A DNA stretch of 23,481 nt from Phlebiopsis flavidoalba (taxonomy: Eukaryota > Basidiomycota > Agaricomycetes > Polyporales > Phanerochaetaceae), in NCBI GenBank assembly GCA_035772785.1, contig JAOCPU010000110.1, forward strand, positions 1 to 23,481. Reading direction: 5' to 3'. This document shows, one piece after another, positions 10,932-21,410 of the stretch (the stretch's first letter is position 1; every line of letters starts with the position of its first letter). Made by a program: the position numbers and the translations under genes. The notes beneath the pieces are model-generated. The model saw nothing but the letters and a program-made list of their open reading frames with translations, made no database searches and was not told the origin of the DNA.

Positions 10932-11981
10932 TACTCGAGCGAGTCGTCTTCCTCGTCCGATTCATCAGAATCAGTGATGGGAGGGCCAACGTAGTCGTCT
11001 GAATCGGAGTCGCTCGCCAGCTCTGGTAGACTTATGTTATCGGGACTACTATCATAACCCTCATCTCTCCCTGCAGGGGTAGCCGCGGCGACGGGCGGTG
11101 GAAGATCAGGGTGCACTGCCCCAGCAGAGGACATGGCTTCCAGTTGATCGCCATCAAATTGCTGCAGCCGTTGAAGCAGCCTTCGGTTGAGATCGCGGAA
11201 ATAGATTTTTGAGTTTCTGTAGTCATTAACGTGATTATTGTATCTCAAAGAGCATATATATAACAAATACCTTCGAGGTCAACCGCCAACATTTCCTCAA
11301 GAGTTGGACTGACTGGAGGGAGGGGGTTAAGCTCTTCGTTGGTTATTAAACCAAAGTTGGCCAGCACGTGAAAATGGGTGTTTAGCTCTTTCACCCCGGG
11401 GATGCGTTTGGTGTATCCTCCGCACCCACTCTCGGCCTATCATTTGAGGAGGTAGGTGGGGGGAAAATATATCTAAATCAAACATAATCTTCCATGGTGT
11501 TGAGATGAACAAAAGCAATAAATACCACTACATTAGCCTTATCTGGGTCTTGAACTACGATTCGCACTATCGATTTGTTGCGGACGGGCCGGAGAGTGTT
11601 GGGCTCGGCGTATGACAGTCGCAAAAATGTGTACGAATATTGACGCGGACAGCACTGAGCAAGAGGGTCCGATGGAGGAACGAATGATGTTCCCGCCGCT
11701 CCAGCGTAGGATGGGTCCGACTCATTCATTGGAAATAGGATCGAAGACAGGGGAGCTCAGAGACTGGGATACGATACGGGTCCACCCACCTTTATTGGCC
11801 TATTACTAGCTGTTTGTAAGCCGTGGTCGTGGAACCATAATTTCCCACCTGTGCGTAGCGTGTTTATACCGGCAAGTAGTGCAAATGTGTAGCGAAGACG
11901 GTCCTGAGAAGTATTATTTCCGAAATAGTCAGGAACGGTGAAATCAAGATGGCAGCCGTGAGTGGCATAGACACCAAACAA
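10932..11981 (-). pseudogene. Intron-containing gene fragment, unknown function, acidic C-terminus
   Basis: Read on the minus strand. The 5'-most piece (11981-11757) contains TVPDYFGNNTSQDRLRYTFA. After a frame change, a piece from about 11690 reads FVPPSDPLAQ, then YSYTFLRLSYAEPNTLRPVR and VQDPDKANVV, ending at 11526. A GT-AG intron at 11525-11437 (89 bp) joins in phase to an exon at 11436-11271 (ESGCGGYTKRIPGVKELNTH, then LANFGLITNEELNP). A second intron at 11270-11217 (54 bp) leads to a Gln/Arg-rich segment (DLNRRLLQRLQQFDGDQLEA) and a strongly acidic tail ending DESDEEDDSLE. Both donors are GTATTT. The last junction is out of phase by one base for the coding-like frame, which with the upstream frame change suggests decay. 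The look is that of a conserved basidiomycete hypothetical protein, but I cannot name a domain. Confidence 0.55.
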
Positions 11982-11989
11982 GCTTCATG

Positions 11990-12935
11990 CCGCTTCGGGT
12001 CATTTCCCCCGAATTCCGAAGTGAATCGGAAGTGTCCTTTACAAATAAGCTCTGCTCCTATTCTGTTGGAACAAGTGCATCGATGAAGCTTGGGGTAGTA
12101 AATAGTGCGTCTCTAAATATTTCCGTGCATGTTTTCCCGCGCAACATCATTCCAAATAAAAACTGTATTCGCAACTTAGGGGGGGTTTAGTTATAGCGTA
12201 CATTCCGTATATGTGTTACAGGAGACGCATATAATGGTGCCTGGAAAAGAAGCAGTCCGGAGTTGGTACGTTCAGGTAGGTATATAATTGAGCAGTTGCA
12301 ATGAGCGGGAAGGATGTCACTTATGTGGTCATTTCAAGTTTTCTTACGGGAGTAGCGTGGGTTATAGACCCACCGGCATGACACCCCTGCGCTCAATTTC
12401 GGAAACCTGAGTCTCGAAGCATAAATACGGAAATACAACAAATGGATTGGGAAGCACCACGGAGGAATTTGGAAAACACAACACATAAGCGTGAAAATAT
12501 GTCCCATAGATTTGAGAACACGAAACATAGATTCGGGAACAGCAGGCTCACAACGACGCCCTAGCTGCGTTTGCTCCGGGGAAATCATTCGCATTCGGCC
12601 TGCTATGTAGCCCCTCAGTGCTCAGATTCATATCATCATTGAAGTCAATCGGATACCATATTGCGTATTCAATTCCGGAGAGTTGCCATTACACTTTCGC
12701 GCGGGAGCACTGGCCATGCCATCATAGATCATGATCATTTCACGCACACCTTACAATGATCCTCGAAACCGTTCCTGTTTCAATCAAGGCATCATTGATG
12801 GTACGTATACGTCTTGGTCGACGAGAGTTGATGAGCTCGATTCCATACCAAGCATGCCAGTTGGACAGCAATTCTGAAGGATTCTGCGCTGCTTATTCAG
12901 AGTCCTGCCCCATGCATCCTGTCTCCTCGAACGTC
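11990..12935. other. No gene recognised
   Basis: This AT-richer stretch has only short ORFs (up to 86 codons) without motifs. A plus-strand frame at 12756-12983 runs into the tandem repeat that follows but shows no recognisable domain. Nothing else is supported. Confidence 0.45.
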
Positions 12936-12939
12936 TACA

Positions 12940-13412
12940 TTCGCAGGGGCCATCCGCCATTTTATAGAGGCAGCCCCGACTGACGTCCGCCCAGTGGAGC
13001 TGTCTGCCGACGTAGAAATTGCGTACACGGTTTCCTTCGGGACTTCCAGTTCCGGCTGCCGAACGATGGGGTGCAATCCCTCAAAATTCACAACGCCTCT
13101 CACCAAGTGTTCTATCGTAGTGCAGAAGCACTCCAAACTGCATTTCGGATGCAATCTAAGTGTTGTATGTCAACGGCAAGGCCTGCCATTTCATAGACTC
13201 AGCCCCGACTGACTTCCGCCCGATGGAGCTGCCTGCCGGCGTAGGAATTGCGTACACGGTTTTCTTCGGGACTCTCAGTTCCGGCTGCCGACCGATGTGG
13301 TGCAATCCCCCTAAATTCATAAATCCTCTCATAAGGTATCCACCATGGTGCAGAGGCATTCTGAATTGCATTTTGTATGCAATCCAGGCGTTTTATATCA
13401 ACGGCAAGGCCC
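12940..13412. repeat. Two-copy degenerate tandem repeat, period about 228 bp
   Basis: The segment at about 12949-13180 is repeated at about 13178-13410. Anchors are AGCCCCGACTGAC at 12972 and 13201, AATTGCGTACACGGTTT in both copies, GTTCCGGCTGCCGA in both, and CAACGGCAAGGCC at 13171 and 13399. Offsets are 228-229 bp. Copies match over roughly four fifths of positions by eye. The spacing is near 76 codons and both copies translate to related peptides (GCNPSKF against WCNPPKF), but frames are interrupted and no protein family is recognised. Whether this is duplicated coding DNA or a non-coding satellite is undecided. Confidence 0.8.
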
Positions 13413-13419
13413 GAAAAAA

Positions 13420-14428
13420 TATCCAGACAGAATTAGCACAGGATTGGGAACCATATGGCCATCAGTACCCAATCCGAGCTCCCAATGGCAATTCTGACTG
13501 TTTTGATATTTGGTGCATGCATCTGGTGCCTGAAGAATTCATATGAGCTATGGGTACACTAGGAATATACATGATAAATGCACAATGAATTCCGATAGAG
13601 CTTGGAGAAATGGAAAAAAGAAGTCTGAAGTTATAAACAGTCCCCACTCCATAAACGATGCGTCATATATAGCATAGGAAGGGGATTGCCATAAAGTCTG
13701 CATGAGAAGAAAACATCTTCCCATGATTGTATGCCTTCCATCCGACAATGCAGTGCTTGTATGAAGTTCTTGTCAGATGTTTCCCTCTTCAATATTTACA
13801 TTATCGTTGACTATAGTTGGCCGGAAATAAGGTCGGAACGCAAAACATACAGGTAGAGCCCATTTCCGGATTTGATTGAGCACGTCGTTACAAGTTTTGA
13901 AGCCCATGACTTTGCCCCTTTTGTCCCATCCCTGTTGAGGCTTTCGGGAGGTCCTATGATAACCCCCATGTGCAACCTGCAAGATGAAAGAAATCTGGCT
14001 GACAAGCTTCTGTGCAAGTAGGTGGAGGGCTTCTGCGCAGCGCGCCTGATCGGGCTGCTTACGGGTATATTGCCTACTCTTGACATCAACAAGAATGCTG
14101 AAAACCATACCGATGGATTCGCCCACTCGACTGTCTTGATAGAGATCAGAGCGTGAGCTGGTCACTGTTCGAGGAAATGAATGAACCGGCAGACGCAATA
14201 CGTAATGTGTCTCATCTTTATGCAACACGCGCTACAGGTTCTCAAGGCACTTGCTTCGCTTTATGGATGCTGACTATAGAGGTCTCAGTGAACAGCAAGT
14301 GCCCCGGCAAATCGCAAACGCCGCGGTCATCTAGTTCGAATCGAGACATATCCCACTCTTTTCCCCTCCGAGTGAACTCTCGACACCTCGACTTCTCTCT
14401 CTGAAGACTCCTTCCGATATCCGCCCGA
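13420..14428. other. Flank of the retrotransposon, no gene recognised
   Basis: The longest frame is 151 codons on the minus strand (13773-14228), with no motif I know and an overlapping minus-strand alternative of 93 codons. The last 130 bp, where the upstream part of a 177-bp 5' LTR should lie, show no convincing match to the 3' LTR and contain no TGTAAG terminus. Confidence 0.4.
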
Positions 14429-14475
14429 GACGCGATCTATTCGACCGACGGCGCCTATCTCGTCAGAGTCTTACA
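14429..14475 (+). repeat. 5' LTR remnant (3'-most 47 bp of the LTR)
   Basis: These 47 bp, beginning GACGCGATCTATTCGACCG and ending GAGTCTTACA, are identical to 23092-23138. Upstream of 14429 the match to the 3' LTR stops abruptly. The remnant ends at the CTTACA terminus expected of an LTR 3' end. Confidence 0.9.
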
Positions 14476-14580
14476 TTTTTTTTGAGTGTTTCTTCTCGTT
14501 TTTTCTTACACCCTATCCGTTCGGACTGATCACACCCGGACGTCGCATAAAAAGACATATATTGCTTCCTTGGAATAAAC
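14476..14580 (+). promoter_or_regulatory. T-rich leader between 5' LTR remnant and gag
   Basis: This would hold the primer-binding site and packaging leader. It starts with a run of nine T, contains a second T6 run (14499-14504), then CTTACA again (14505-14510), and an A-rich ATAAAAAG just before the gag ATG. I see no sequence complementary to a common tRNA 3' end (no TGG-starting primer site next to the LTR). A non-tRNA priming mode or loss of the site are both possible. Confidence 0.35.
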
Positions 14581-16700
14581 ATGGCCATAGTAGAGAATAC
14601 ATATGCCGGGACTTCCGCTACACGCGAAGTGGCCTCGGCTACCACCCCAACAGCTGAGAGCACGGCTGGGCTTGGGGCTGGGAATGGAACAGGCAACACG
14701 CCTGTCGGCCATGACAGCATCAGCGTTTCCTCGATACGCCGTAATCAGCGACCCTCCGCTTCATCGGAGGCTCAGCTAGCGGCTCGATGGGGCTTGGATG
14801 ATCAAGGGATGGTCGGGGCAGGCGTCCGAATGACGCGCGGTGCCCGACGGATTGCTCTCGCGCAGAACGAGCCTACAGCCATGGGCTCTTCTGGGGAAGC
14901 GAAGCTAGAACGTCCTACAATAGAATTAGATGAGCTTGCCGTAGAGCAAATCATAGATGAGACTTACCTCGAGGAGTCGGCTCCTAGTGCCGAACTATCC
15001 GAGGGAGCTCTGACTGTCTCGCACTCTAAGGCGTTGGACTAGTTCGAACTAAGCGAGTCCGAGGACCAGCTGGGTCCCATTCCCGCTGGATGGTTGATCC
15101 CTCGTGCTCTCGCAAACGAGCCTATGTGGGGGCAAAAGGGCTCCTATCAAGAATACTTACCTGCATTTGACTCGGATGAGGAGGAGGAGCAATTGCTTAC
15201 CGCAATCTCCAACTCATTATCGAGTCCTGCAAAGGAACTCTTGAGTAGTGATGACGAGGATTCGGAACCCTCGGCAGGGCTCCGTGCGGTCATTGTCGAG
15301 GAGCCCGAGAGCGAGCCTGAGGTTTCCGGTAAGGGAAAGGCCGTGGACTTGAATAAGTGCGGCCCAGGCTATACAGAATTTGCCCGAAAGGTTGCTCTCG
15401 GCAGAGCAACGACATCGAAAGCTAAGGACGAACCAGCCGAACCGGTTAGAATCTTGCCTCCTAACCGTCCACAGAAGGAGGCTCGCAGCTTCAGGAGGGA
15501 TCCCTCCGAGTTGCCTGCTGGTGGATGGTTCCGAACGAGCGTTGAAACGGAAGGCGCGGGAGGGGGGAAACGGTCCTCCTTCGTCCCCATCGGATTCGGA
15601 TTCAGGTTCGACAGGATCCAGCTCGGGGTCCGGCTCGTCGAATTCGTCGTCGATTGAATTCCTCTTCGAGCTCTTCATCGAGCTCCTCCTCGAATAGTAC
15701 AAGGTCGTCTTCTCATGCAGGCCAGGGGGACGTGCCCAAAAAGAAGAAAAAGAGTCCTCGTAAACAGAAGACGACGGCCGAGGACAAGAGTATTAAGCGC
15801 GCAATGCGCGGTGTCAAGATCAAAGCACCTTTTGTATGGGACGGAAAACCCAAGTTAGACGTGTTTGATCAATGGACATACGAAGTAGATACCTGGGGAC
15901 AATTGAACGGACTACCTGACCGGCTCATCCTGAAAGTCATTGTAAATTTCATGTCGGGAAAGCCAAGCCAGTTCTTCATGAAACATGTATCTATTGGGCA
16001 GCGCGCGAGTGGACGGTAAAGAGTCTGTACGAGGCTTTTTGTTCGACTACTGTTTTCCTGAAAATTATAAGGAACGACTGCGTGAACAGCTTCTTACTGC
16101 AACGCAAGGGCGGCGAAAAGTTCGCGACTTCACTCGTGACCTGGAAATGCTTGCCGAACGTTTCCCGGACGTCACACACAGCGGCAGATTATTGGCATCT
16201 TCTGGAATGGGGTTAAAAATCCTCTACGGGTACTACATGATTGAGAAGGGACTGGGCCCCGAGAAGGATAATCTTGAACGCATGATCAAGTACGCGGAAC
16301 GGCGGGAGAAAGCCTTAGATACCGAGGCTCGCGAGGAACGTGACTTCGCGGGAAAGATTCCCGGTCGTGCATTCGGACGGTTTGCCAAACGGGCTGGTGA
16401 TCCTGAGTACTGGAAACCTGATCAGTCTAAGGAGTTCAAGAAATCAGATACGGGGACACGTACTCGTGACGGGCCTAGTACTGGTAGGCCGGCCGTAGGG
16501 TCGTCGTCCGCTTTCTTCTATGCGTGATAAACCCCAAACAAGGCCTGCGCCTGGTGCTCGGCGCACTCACCAGAAGTCCTATACTAAGGATCAGTTGGAT
16601 CAGATGCGTGCGCTGGGGCAGTGTATTGTACTTGCCTGAAAGAGGGCCATGAGAGTCGCAATTGTCCGACTCGCCATACGGCTCGGGCCCCTAATGTGCA
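14581..16700 (+). pseudogene. gag: gag polyprotein, broken by one stop and several frameshifts
   Basis: The ATG at 14581 sits in a good context (AAACATGG). The first 360 codons (to about 15500) are Ser/Glu-rich and interrupted by an in-frame TAG at 15040-15042, after which the same frame continues. The frame then changes to a Ser-tract region (SPSDSDSGSTGSSSGSGSSN), again near 15655, and leads into a basic KKKKKSPRKQK stretch and the capsid-like region (FVWDGKPKLDVFDQWTYEVD, MSGKPSQFFMKHV). Two more shifts, in GCGCGCG near 16002 and in a T5 run near 16034, precede FDYCFPENYKERLREQLLTA. A final basic region leads to a zinc knuckle at about 16622-16665 whose second half (CLKEGHESRNC) fits CX2CX4HX4C, but whose first Cys is displaced by a frame change. 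Gag coats and packages element RNA in virus-like particles. Confidence 0.8.
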
Positions 16701-17439
16701 TACCGGCACCATGAGGTTCGCTGATATTGACGAGTTAGTGGATGCCCGAGACAAGGTGGAGAAGGTGGAACTTGCCAGCTTTCGGGTCCCACTCGGTCCC
16801 CCACAATTGGACAGGTCCGCCGCCTGCCGTGGATCCAGACGAAATGTCTGAGGTCGTAAAGGAATGGGCCTTGCGTTTTAATACCGACCCGAACGAGGCT
16901 ATACGGGCAGGCATTGAGCCGTCTGATCGATATTTTGTCTATCAGAGCGGTGAGCATGAATTCGCTATACTAGACGATACGGCTCCGTACCTTGCCTATG
17001 AGGTCAGCTTGGCCGAGATCCGTGATAACGTCTCGTTTGGTGTGATTCGTGAACGGGCCATTGACTCCTTCATGGATGCTCCGGCTGCTACTCTCCTTCG
17101 TGACGAGATTGCGTCTGTGCTTGAACTGGACAGTCCTAGCTCGCTTCCCTCGTGCTGACCGAGTCGAGCTCACTGTGGTCACTGGGGGTTATTTAGTAAC
17201 TGATCATGCCCTGGGATATTCTGGCTTCCTAGATTACCTAGTAGCTCATCCTCGTTACAGTGAGATGGCTCAGCTGTCTCGTTTTTGAGGATCTGCCGGA
17301 CATTCTGCGACGATCTCGCAGGGCTTCAGCGGCCATCGCGCGCGCGCGAATTCCGTCAGGCCTTGACGGCACGGTTCGGCCCTGAAGAGTCAAGTGGGTT
17401 AACGGTACAAACCGGTACAAGGGGGTTTCCTCCTTACCA
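16701..17439 (+). pseudogene. gag-pol linker region, frameshifted
   Basis: Coding continues after the zinc knuckle as FADIDELVDARDKVEKVELA, shifts frame near 16795 to a segment reading EWALRFNTDPNEAIRAGIEP, and again near 17140 to VELTVVTGGYLVTDHALGYS, ending at 17286. A further frame covers EDLPDILRRSRRAS. No catalytic motif lies here. This spacer between nucleocapsid and protease is variable in the group, and its role is not known to me. Confidence 0.6.
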
Positions 17440-18230
17440 TTGCAGATGCCCAACGGAGCCTATTCATCCCCGGATGGCGACGCATTCGAACGACAATACA
17501 ATGCCGTCGAGAGCGTGGAGGACCTCTACTGGGAACTTCAATGTGAGCGTGGGAATACTCGGCGGGCTCACCGACGACAGCGCCGCCGTCATCGTTTGAT
17601 GTTGGGAGCTGTGGGAGCCCGTCGCGGTCGAAGAGGACCTCCTCATGCTGCTTCCGCAAAAGCTGCAGTTTCAGACCCTGGTGTTGAGGCAATTGAGCGA
17701 AACGCTGCTAAGACAATGGATTCTAAACGACACTTACCAAAACTGATTGTCGTTGAGGTCCGCGTGAATGAGCAGCCCGTTCGGGCACTTGTAGATACAT
17801 ATTCCATGGCGGATTTTATCTCGACCACGGTGGCTGACCAACTGCGCTTGAAGACTGACATCTTGGCGAAACCGTTGCCGCTGCAACTCGCAGTTCATGG
17901 CTCTCGGTCAAAGGTCAACCGGAGCGTCACCGTGACATTTTCGTATCAGAGTATCTGTGGTCCCCGGCGTTTTGACGTCATTAACCTGGATAATTACGAT
18001 ATGATATTAGGCTCACCGTGGATGTTCCAGCATAAGGTTGCCGTGGGTATGAACCCCGTACGGGTAGTAGTAGGCTCTTCGTCGCCGCTGCCCATTCAGG
18101 GACCTGAGGTGACATACATATCTTCAGCGGTAGCGGAGCTTGTTGAGGATCGGCTTGAGTCTGTTCGGGAAATGCTACGTCAGGAAGCCGCAGATCTATG
18201 TCCAGACACTGCACTCACTGCATTGCCTCC
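17440..18230 (+). pseudogene. pol: pol: aspartic protease (retropepsin) domain with altered active site
   Basis: The open frame 17440-18585 starts with an Arg-rich stretch and then the retropepsin fold: KLIVVEVRVNEQPVRALVD, active-site region VDTYSMADFIS (Asp codon at 17794), then DMILGSPWMFQHKVAVG, which matches the C-terminal ILG-x-PW-x-x-x-H motif of fungal Ty3 proteases. The catalytic triplet is normally D-[ST]-G; here it is D-T-Y, with Tyr at 17800-17802 in place of the invariant Gly. That should abolish cleavage of the polyprotein. The domain is otherwise continuous and runs without a break into reverse transcriptase. Confidence 0.85.
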
Positions 18231-19150
18231 TCTACGCGCTGTTAATCATACCATCCCGCTGATCGATGAGTCCCGGATATATTCGTGGCATCCATCTAAG
18301 TGTCCAGAAGCCTTGAAGCCCGCCTGGAGGGCGAAGAAGGATGCTTACTTGAGGTCTGGTCGCTGGAAGGTGGCATCCGCTACCAATGCGTTGCCTCTTT
18401 TAATAATTCCCAAGCCGGCCAAACGGGAGGGCGACTCGCCCCGCATCCGTTGCTGTGTGGACAAACGTGAGCAGAATGCCAATACGCGTGAGATGGCGGC
18501 CCCCTTGCCTGATATTGAGACGATTTTGCGGAACGTTACACGTCACCGCTATCGTACTCTGATTGATGGAGTTGATGCTTTTTGAACAAATCCGCGTGGT
18601 TCCTGAGCATGTAGGTCGCACGGCTTTCACAACCCCTGATGGCACAATGGAGAGTTTAGTTATCCAACAGGGGGATTGTAATGGGCCCGCGACGTACCAG
18701 ACACTGATGAACCACGTCTTTGCGCCATTCTTGGGGGTGTTCATGGATGTATACCTTGACGACATTGTCATCTACTCTGACACTGTAGAGGACCATATCA
18801 AGCACATCAGACAGGTATTTGATGTGTTGAGACGTGAGAAACTTTACCTCAGTGCAGATAAGATGCAATTTTTTGCATCCGAGCTTCGAATCCTTGGGCA
18901 TGTCATCGACGAACGTGGCATCCTGATGGACCCGCATAAGGTGGATATGGTGGCGAATTGGAAGGTACCCACCAATAAGAGTCTTCTGGCCAGTTTTCTC
19001 GGCGCGGTGGGGTATTTGGCTCCTGACTGCGCTGGGATCCGGATTCCGATGGGTGTTCTTGCCCTGCTGACGGGTTGTAAAAAGCCTTGGGCATGGACCG
19101 CCACTCATCAGCGCGCGTTTGATGAAGTTCGGAGACTGGTACATGATTGG
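18231..19150 (+). pseudogene. pol: pol: reverse transcriptase domain, frameshift in motif A
   Basis: RT copies element RNA into cDNA. The N-terminal part in frame 17440-18585 has DKREQNANTREMAAPLPDIE and RYRTLIDGVDAF, where a T5 run at 18579-18583 produces a TGA. The fingers/palm continue in frame 18563 onward as EQIRVVPEHVGRTAFTTPDG, QQGDCNGPATYQTLMNHVFA, then the catalytic YLDD (18752-18763) inside FMDVYLDDIVIYSD, followed by KMQFFASELRILGHVIDERG and the connection segment to about 19150. Motif A Asp and both motif C Asp residues are present. The single frame break falls within motif A, so no complete RT is made unless the extra T is an artefact. Confidence 0.9.
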
Positions 19151-19726
19151 AGAGATCACCATCGCGTTGCGCTAGATTACTCGGAGGGCGCACCTGTGAT
19201 TAACTTGGTGACAGATGCTTCTCTGACTGGGGCAAGTGGTTATGTGTGCCAGGGCCTCGAGGTGAAGGCGGCCAGTGTTGCTGCGTTCTGGTCTGGAAAG
19301 TTCAACTCCGCTCAGCAGAATTACCCTGTGCATGAGCAGGAGTTGCTTGCCATTGTCGAATCGCTGAAACACTTCCGACACCTTCTCCATGGAATCCATT
19401 TCCGTATCTGCACGGATCACAAGGCCTTGGAGTACATTTTGAGTCAGAAGACTCTCTCCCCTCGTCAGTGTCGATGAATGGACACTTTGAACGAATTTGA
19501 CTTTGAGGTCTGCTATATTCCTGGCACCACCAATGTCCTCGCCGACGCACTCTCACGCATCTACAGTGATGAGCCGTCAGGCGTGATGCGTGCACCAAGT
19601 GAGTATGTCACCACTTACGAAGACCCGCCGTCTGGTGCGGAATTGCTACGGCAAAGATACCGGGCTGAGCTTACCCGCCCTGTGTACACAGACGCAGCGA
19701 TTCTTGCTTCGTTGGAAGTTTTCTAG
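19151..19726 (+). pseudogene. pol: pol: RNase H domain with one premature TGA
   Basis: RNase H degrades RNA in the RNA:DNA hybrid. Seen are LVTDASLTGASGYV (first Asp), NYPVHEQELLAIVESLKHFR (Glu), ICTDHKALEYILSQ (Asp) and NVLADALSRIY (final Asp), so all four acidic residues are kept. A TGA at 19475-19477 follows LSPRQCR; the same frame resumes directly with MDTLNEFDFEVCYIPGTTN. In relatives I recall a Trp at this position, so TGG to TGA is the simplest explanation. The frame ends at 19724-19726, short of the integrase frame. Confidence 0.88.
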
Positions 19727-19841
19727 GCCCCGACGGACCGGACGTAACTCCTATCAGCCGGGTTACTGGCGGAATCTTCATCAGAATGGTCGGGGCGACG
19801 CTGTCACGCCGCCTCCTTCCCCGCCTACGGATTCTGAGTAG

Positions 19842-21410
19842 TACGGCCTGGCGGGGGTCAGGGGATGCCCTGCAGGGGGGCGGCTCTGTGGATTCCAGCC
19901 AGTCGCGTTCACCAAGCCCCGTGGCAGGGGCGGATGGACAGGAGGTGGCGGCTGGTCCCGATGGGACGGTGCCCCTCTGTCGGCATCCGATGCCGTCGTA
20001 TCTGGGCAGGAGGCACCTGACGAGCCCCTGTCCAGTGGAACGGCTCCACGGGTTACAATTCCCGTTGCTCGAGAAACCACGGGGACTCTTCCTGCAGTAG
20101 TCACGGACGCCGCGAACGGCCTCAATCTCCCTGAACAAGTACGTGGACGTTACCATGAGGATCCTTTCTTCCGACCGGTTCTAACTCGCCCTACAGAGTT
20201 CCCTTCTTTCTGCGTGGATCACGGTCTTGTTATGTATCGTCGTGATGATGGCGCTGTGTTATGCGTTCCTGATATCCTGGTAGGTCAACGGAGCGCTAGG
20301 GAACTTGTAATATCATACGCACATTCGATTCTTGCCCATTTGGGCTCTCGAAAAACCCTTCAATACTTGCGTGAGGAAGTGTGGTGGAAGACCATGGTGC
20401 CGGATGTCAAGGCTTATTGTCTGTCTTGCCCTGTGTGTGCTGTGAGTAAGAGTTCGACGGCTCGTCCGATGGGACTTTTACAACCGCTTCCCGTACCTCG
20501 CCGGCCATGGCAATCCATTGGTATTGACTTTGTGGGCCCACTGCCCGCCTCACGGAATCGGCTTGGTGAATTTGACATGATCTGCGTGGTCATTGATCAT
20601 CTCACTTCTATGGTCCATTTGATACCTACGCGACAGACTTACCGTGCCTCAGACATTGCAGACGTTGTATTTGAGAACGTATACAAGCTCCATGGTATAC
20701 CTGAGCGTATCGTTAGCGATCGTGACTCTCTTTTTACGAGTACCTTTTGGAGGCACTTATATTCTCTTTTGCGTACTGAGTTACGCCTGTCGTCAGCTTA
20801 CCATCCACAGACGGATGGCGCGACTGAACGCGCTAACCGAACGATGGCGCAGATGTTGCGCTCTTGCATTGCTCCTGACCAGACCGACTGGGTGTCGCGT
20901 CTGCCGGCCATCGAGTTCGCTATGAATTCGGCGCGCTCGGACACCACTGGATTCTCTCCATTTTTCTTGAATTACGGACGGAGTCCGCGTGCTATGATTT
21001 GGGCTTCAAATGGGGATTACCCTGGGGTAAACGCGTTTGCTGCACGGATGAAACAGGCCATAATGGCCGCGCATGATGCGATTATCAACGCCCGTGTTCG
21101 CCAGACCGTGCAGGCTAATCGGCGTCGGGCCCCTGCGCCGTTTAAAGTTGGTGACCTCGTATATCTTTCGCCTGCGAACCTTCGCCTGCCAAAGGCGCGG
21201 GCGCGGAAATTGGTTCCCAAGTATCTTGGACCTTTCCGCATTCTCAGCGAGATAACACGCGGCGCTACATACCGCCTCGAGCTTTCGCCAGAGCTGAAGC
21301 GGCGCGGTATTCACGACGCTTTTCATGCGTCTTTGTTGCGGGCCCACGTGCCTAATGACGATCGACGGTTTCCTGGGCGTCAGCTTCATCAACTGCCCGG
21401 GGTTTGGTGA
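19842..21410 (+). pseudogene. pol: pol: integrase, open frame with intact catalytic residues
   Basis: The frame is open from the codon after TAG at 19839 through 21410. The first 120 codons are a Gly/Pro-rich linker with no domain. The HHCC zinc finger follows (AHSILAHLGSRK, then CLSCPVC), then the catalytic core with Asp in SIGIDFVGPLP, Asp in RIVSDRDSLFTS and Glu in DGATERANRTM. Thirty-five residues separate the last two, the classic D-D35-E. The C-terminal region has a GPY/F-like motif (YLGPFRILSEI). It inserts the cDNA into chromosomes. The frame stops at TGA 21408-21410, just before the chromodomain, which is in the next frame. This is the best preserved part of the element. Confidence 0.92.

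Noticed and set aside
13773..14228. 151-codon minus-strand ORF next to the retrotransposon
   Set aside because: No domain, no intron structure, and a competing overlapping frame on the same strand; I could not support it as a gene.
14333..14346. AGTTCGAATCG resembling a tRNA B box
   Set aside because: No matching A box or acceptor stem upstream at tRNA spacing; no cloverleaf could be drawn.
15217..15702. 161-codon minus-strand ORF in gag
   Set aside because: Shadow of the Ser/Glu-rich gag repeat region on the plus strand.
19671..20156. 161-codon minus-strand ORF between RNase H and integrase
   Set aside because: Antisense to the Gly/Pro-rich linker that is open on the plus strand into integrase; Arg/Pro bias follows from GC content.
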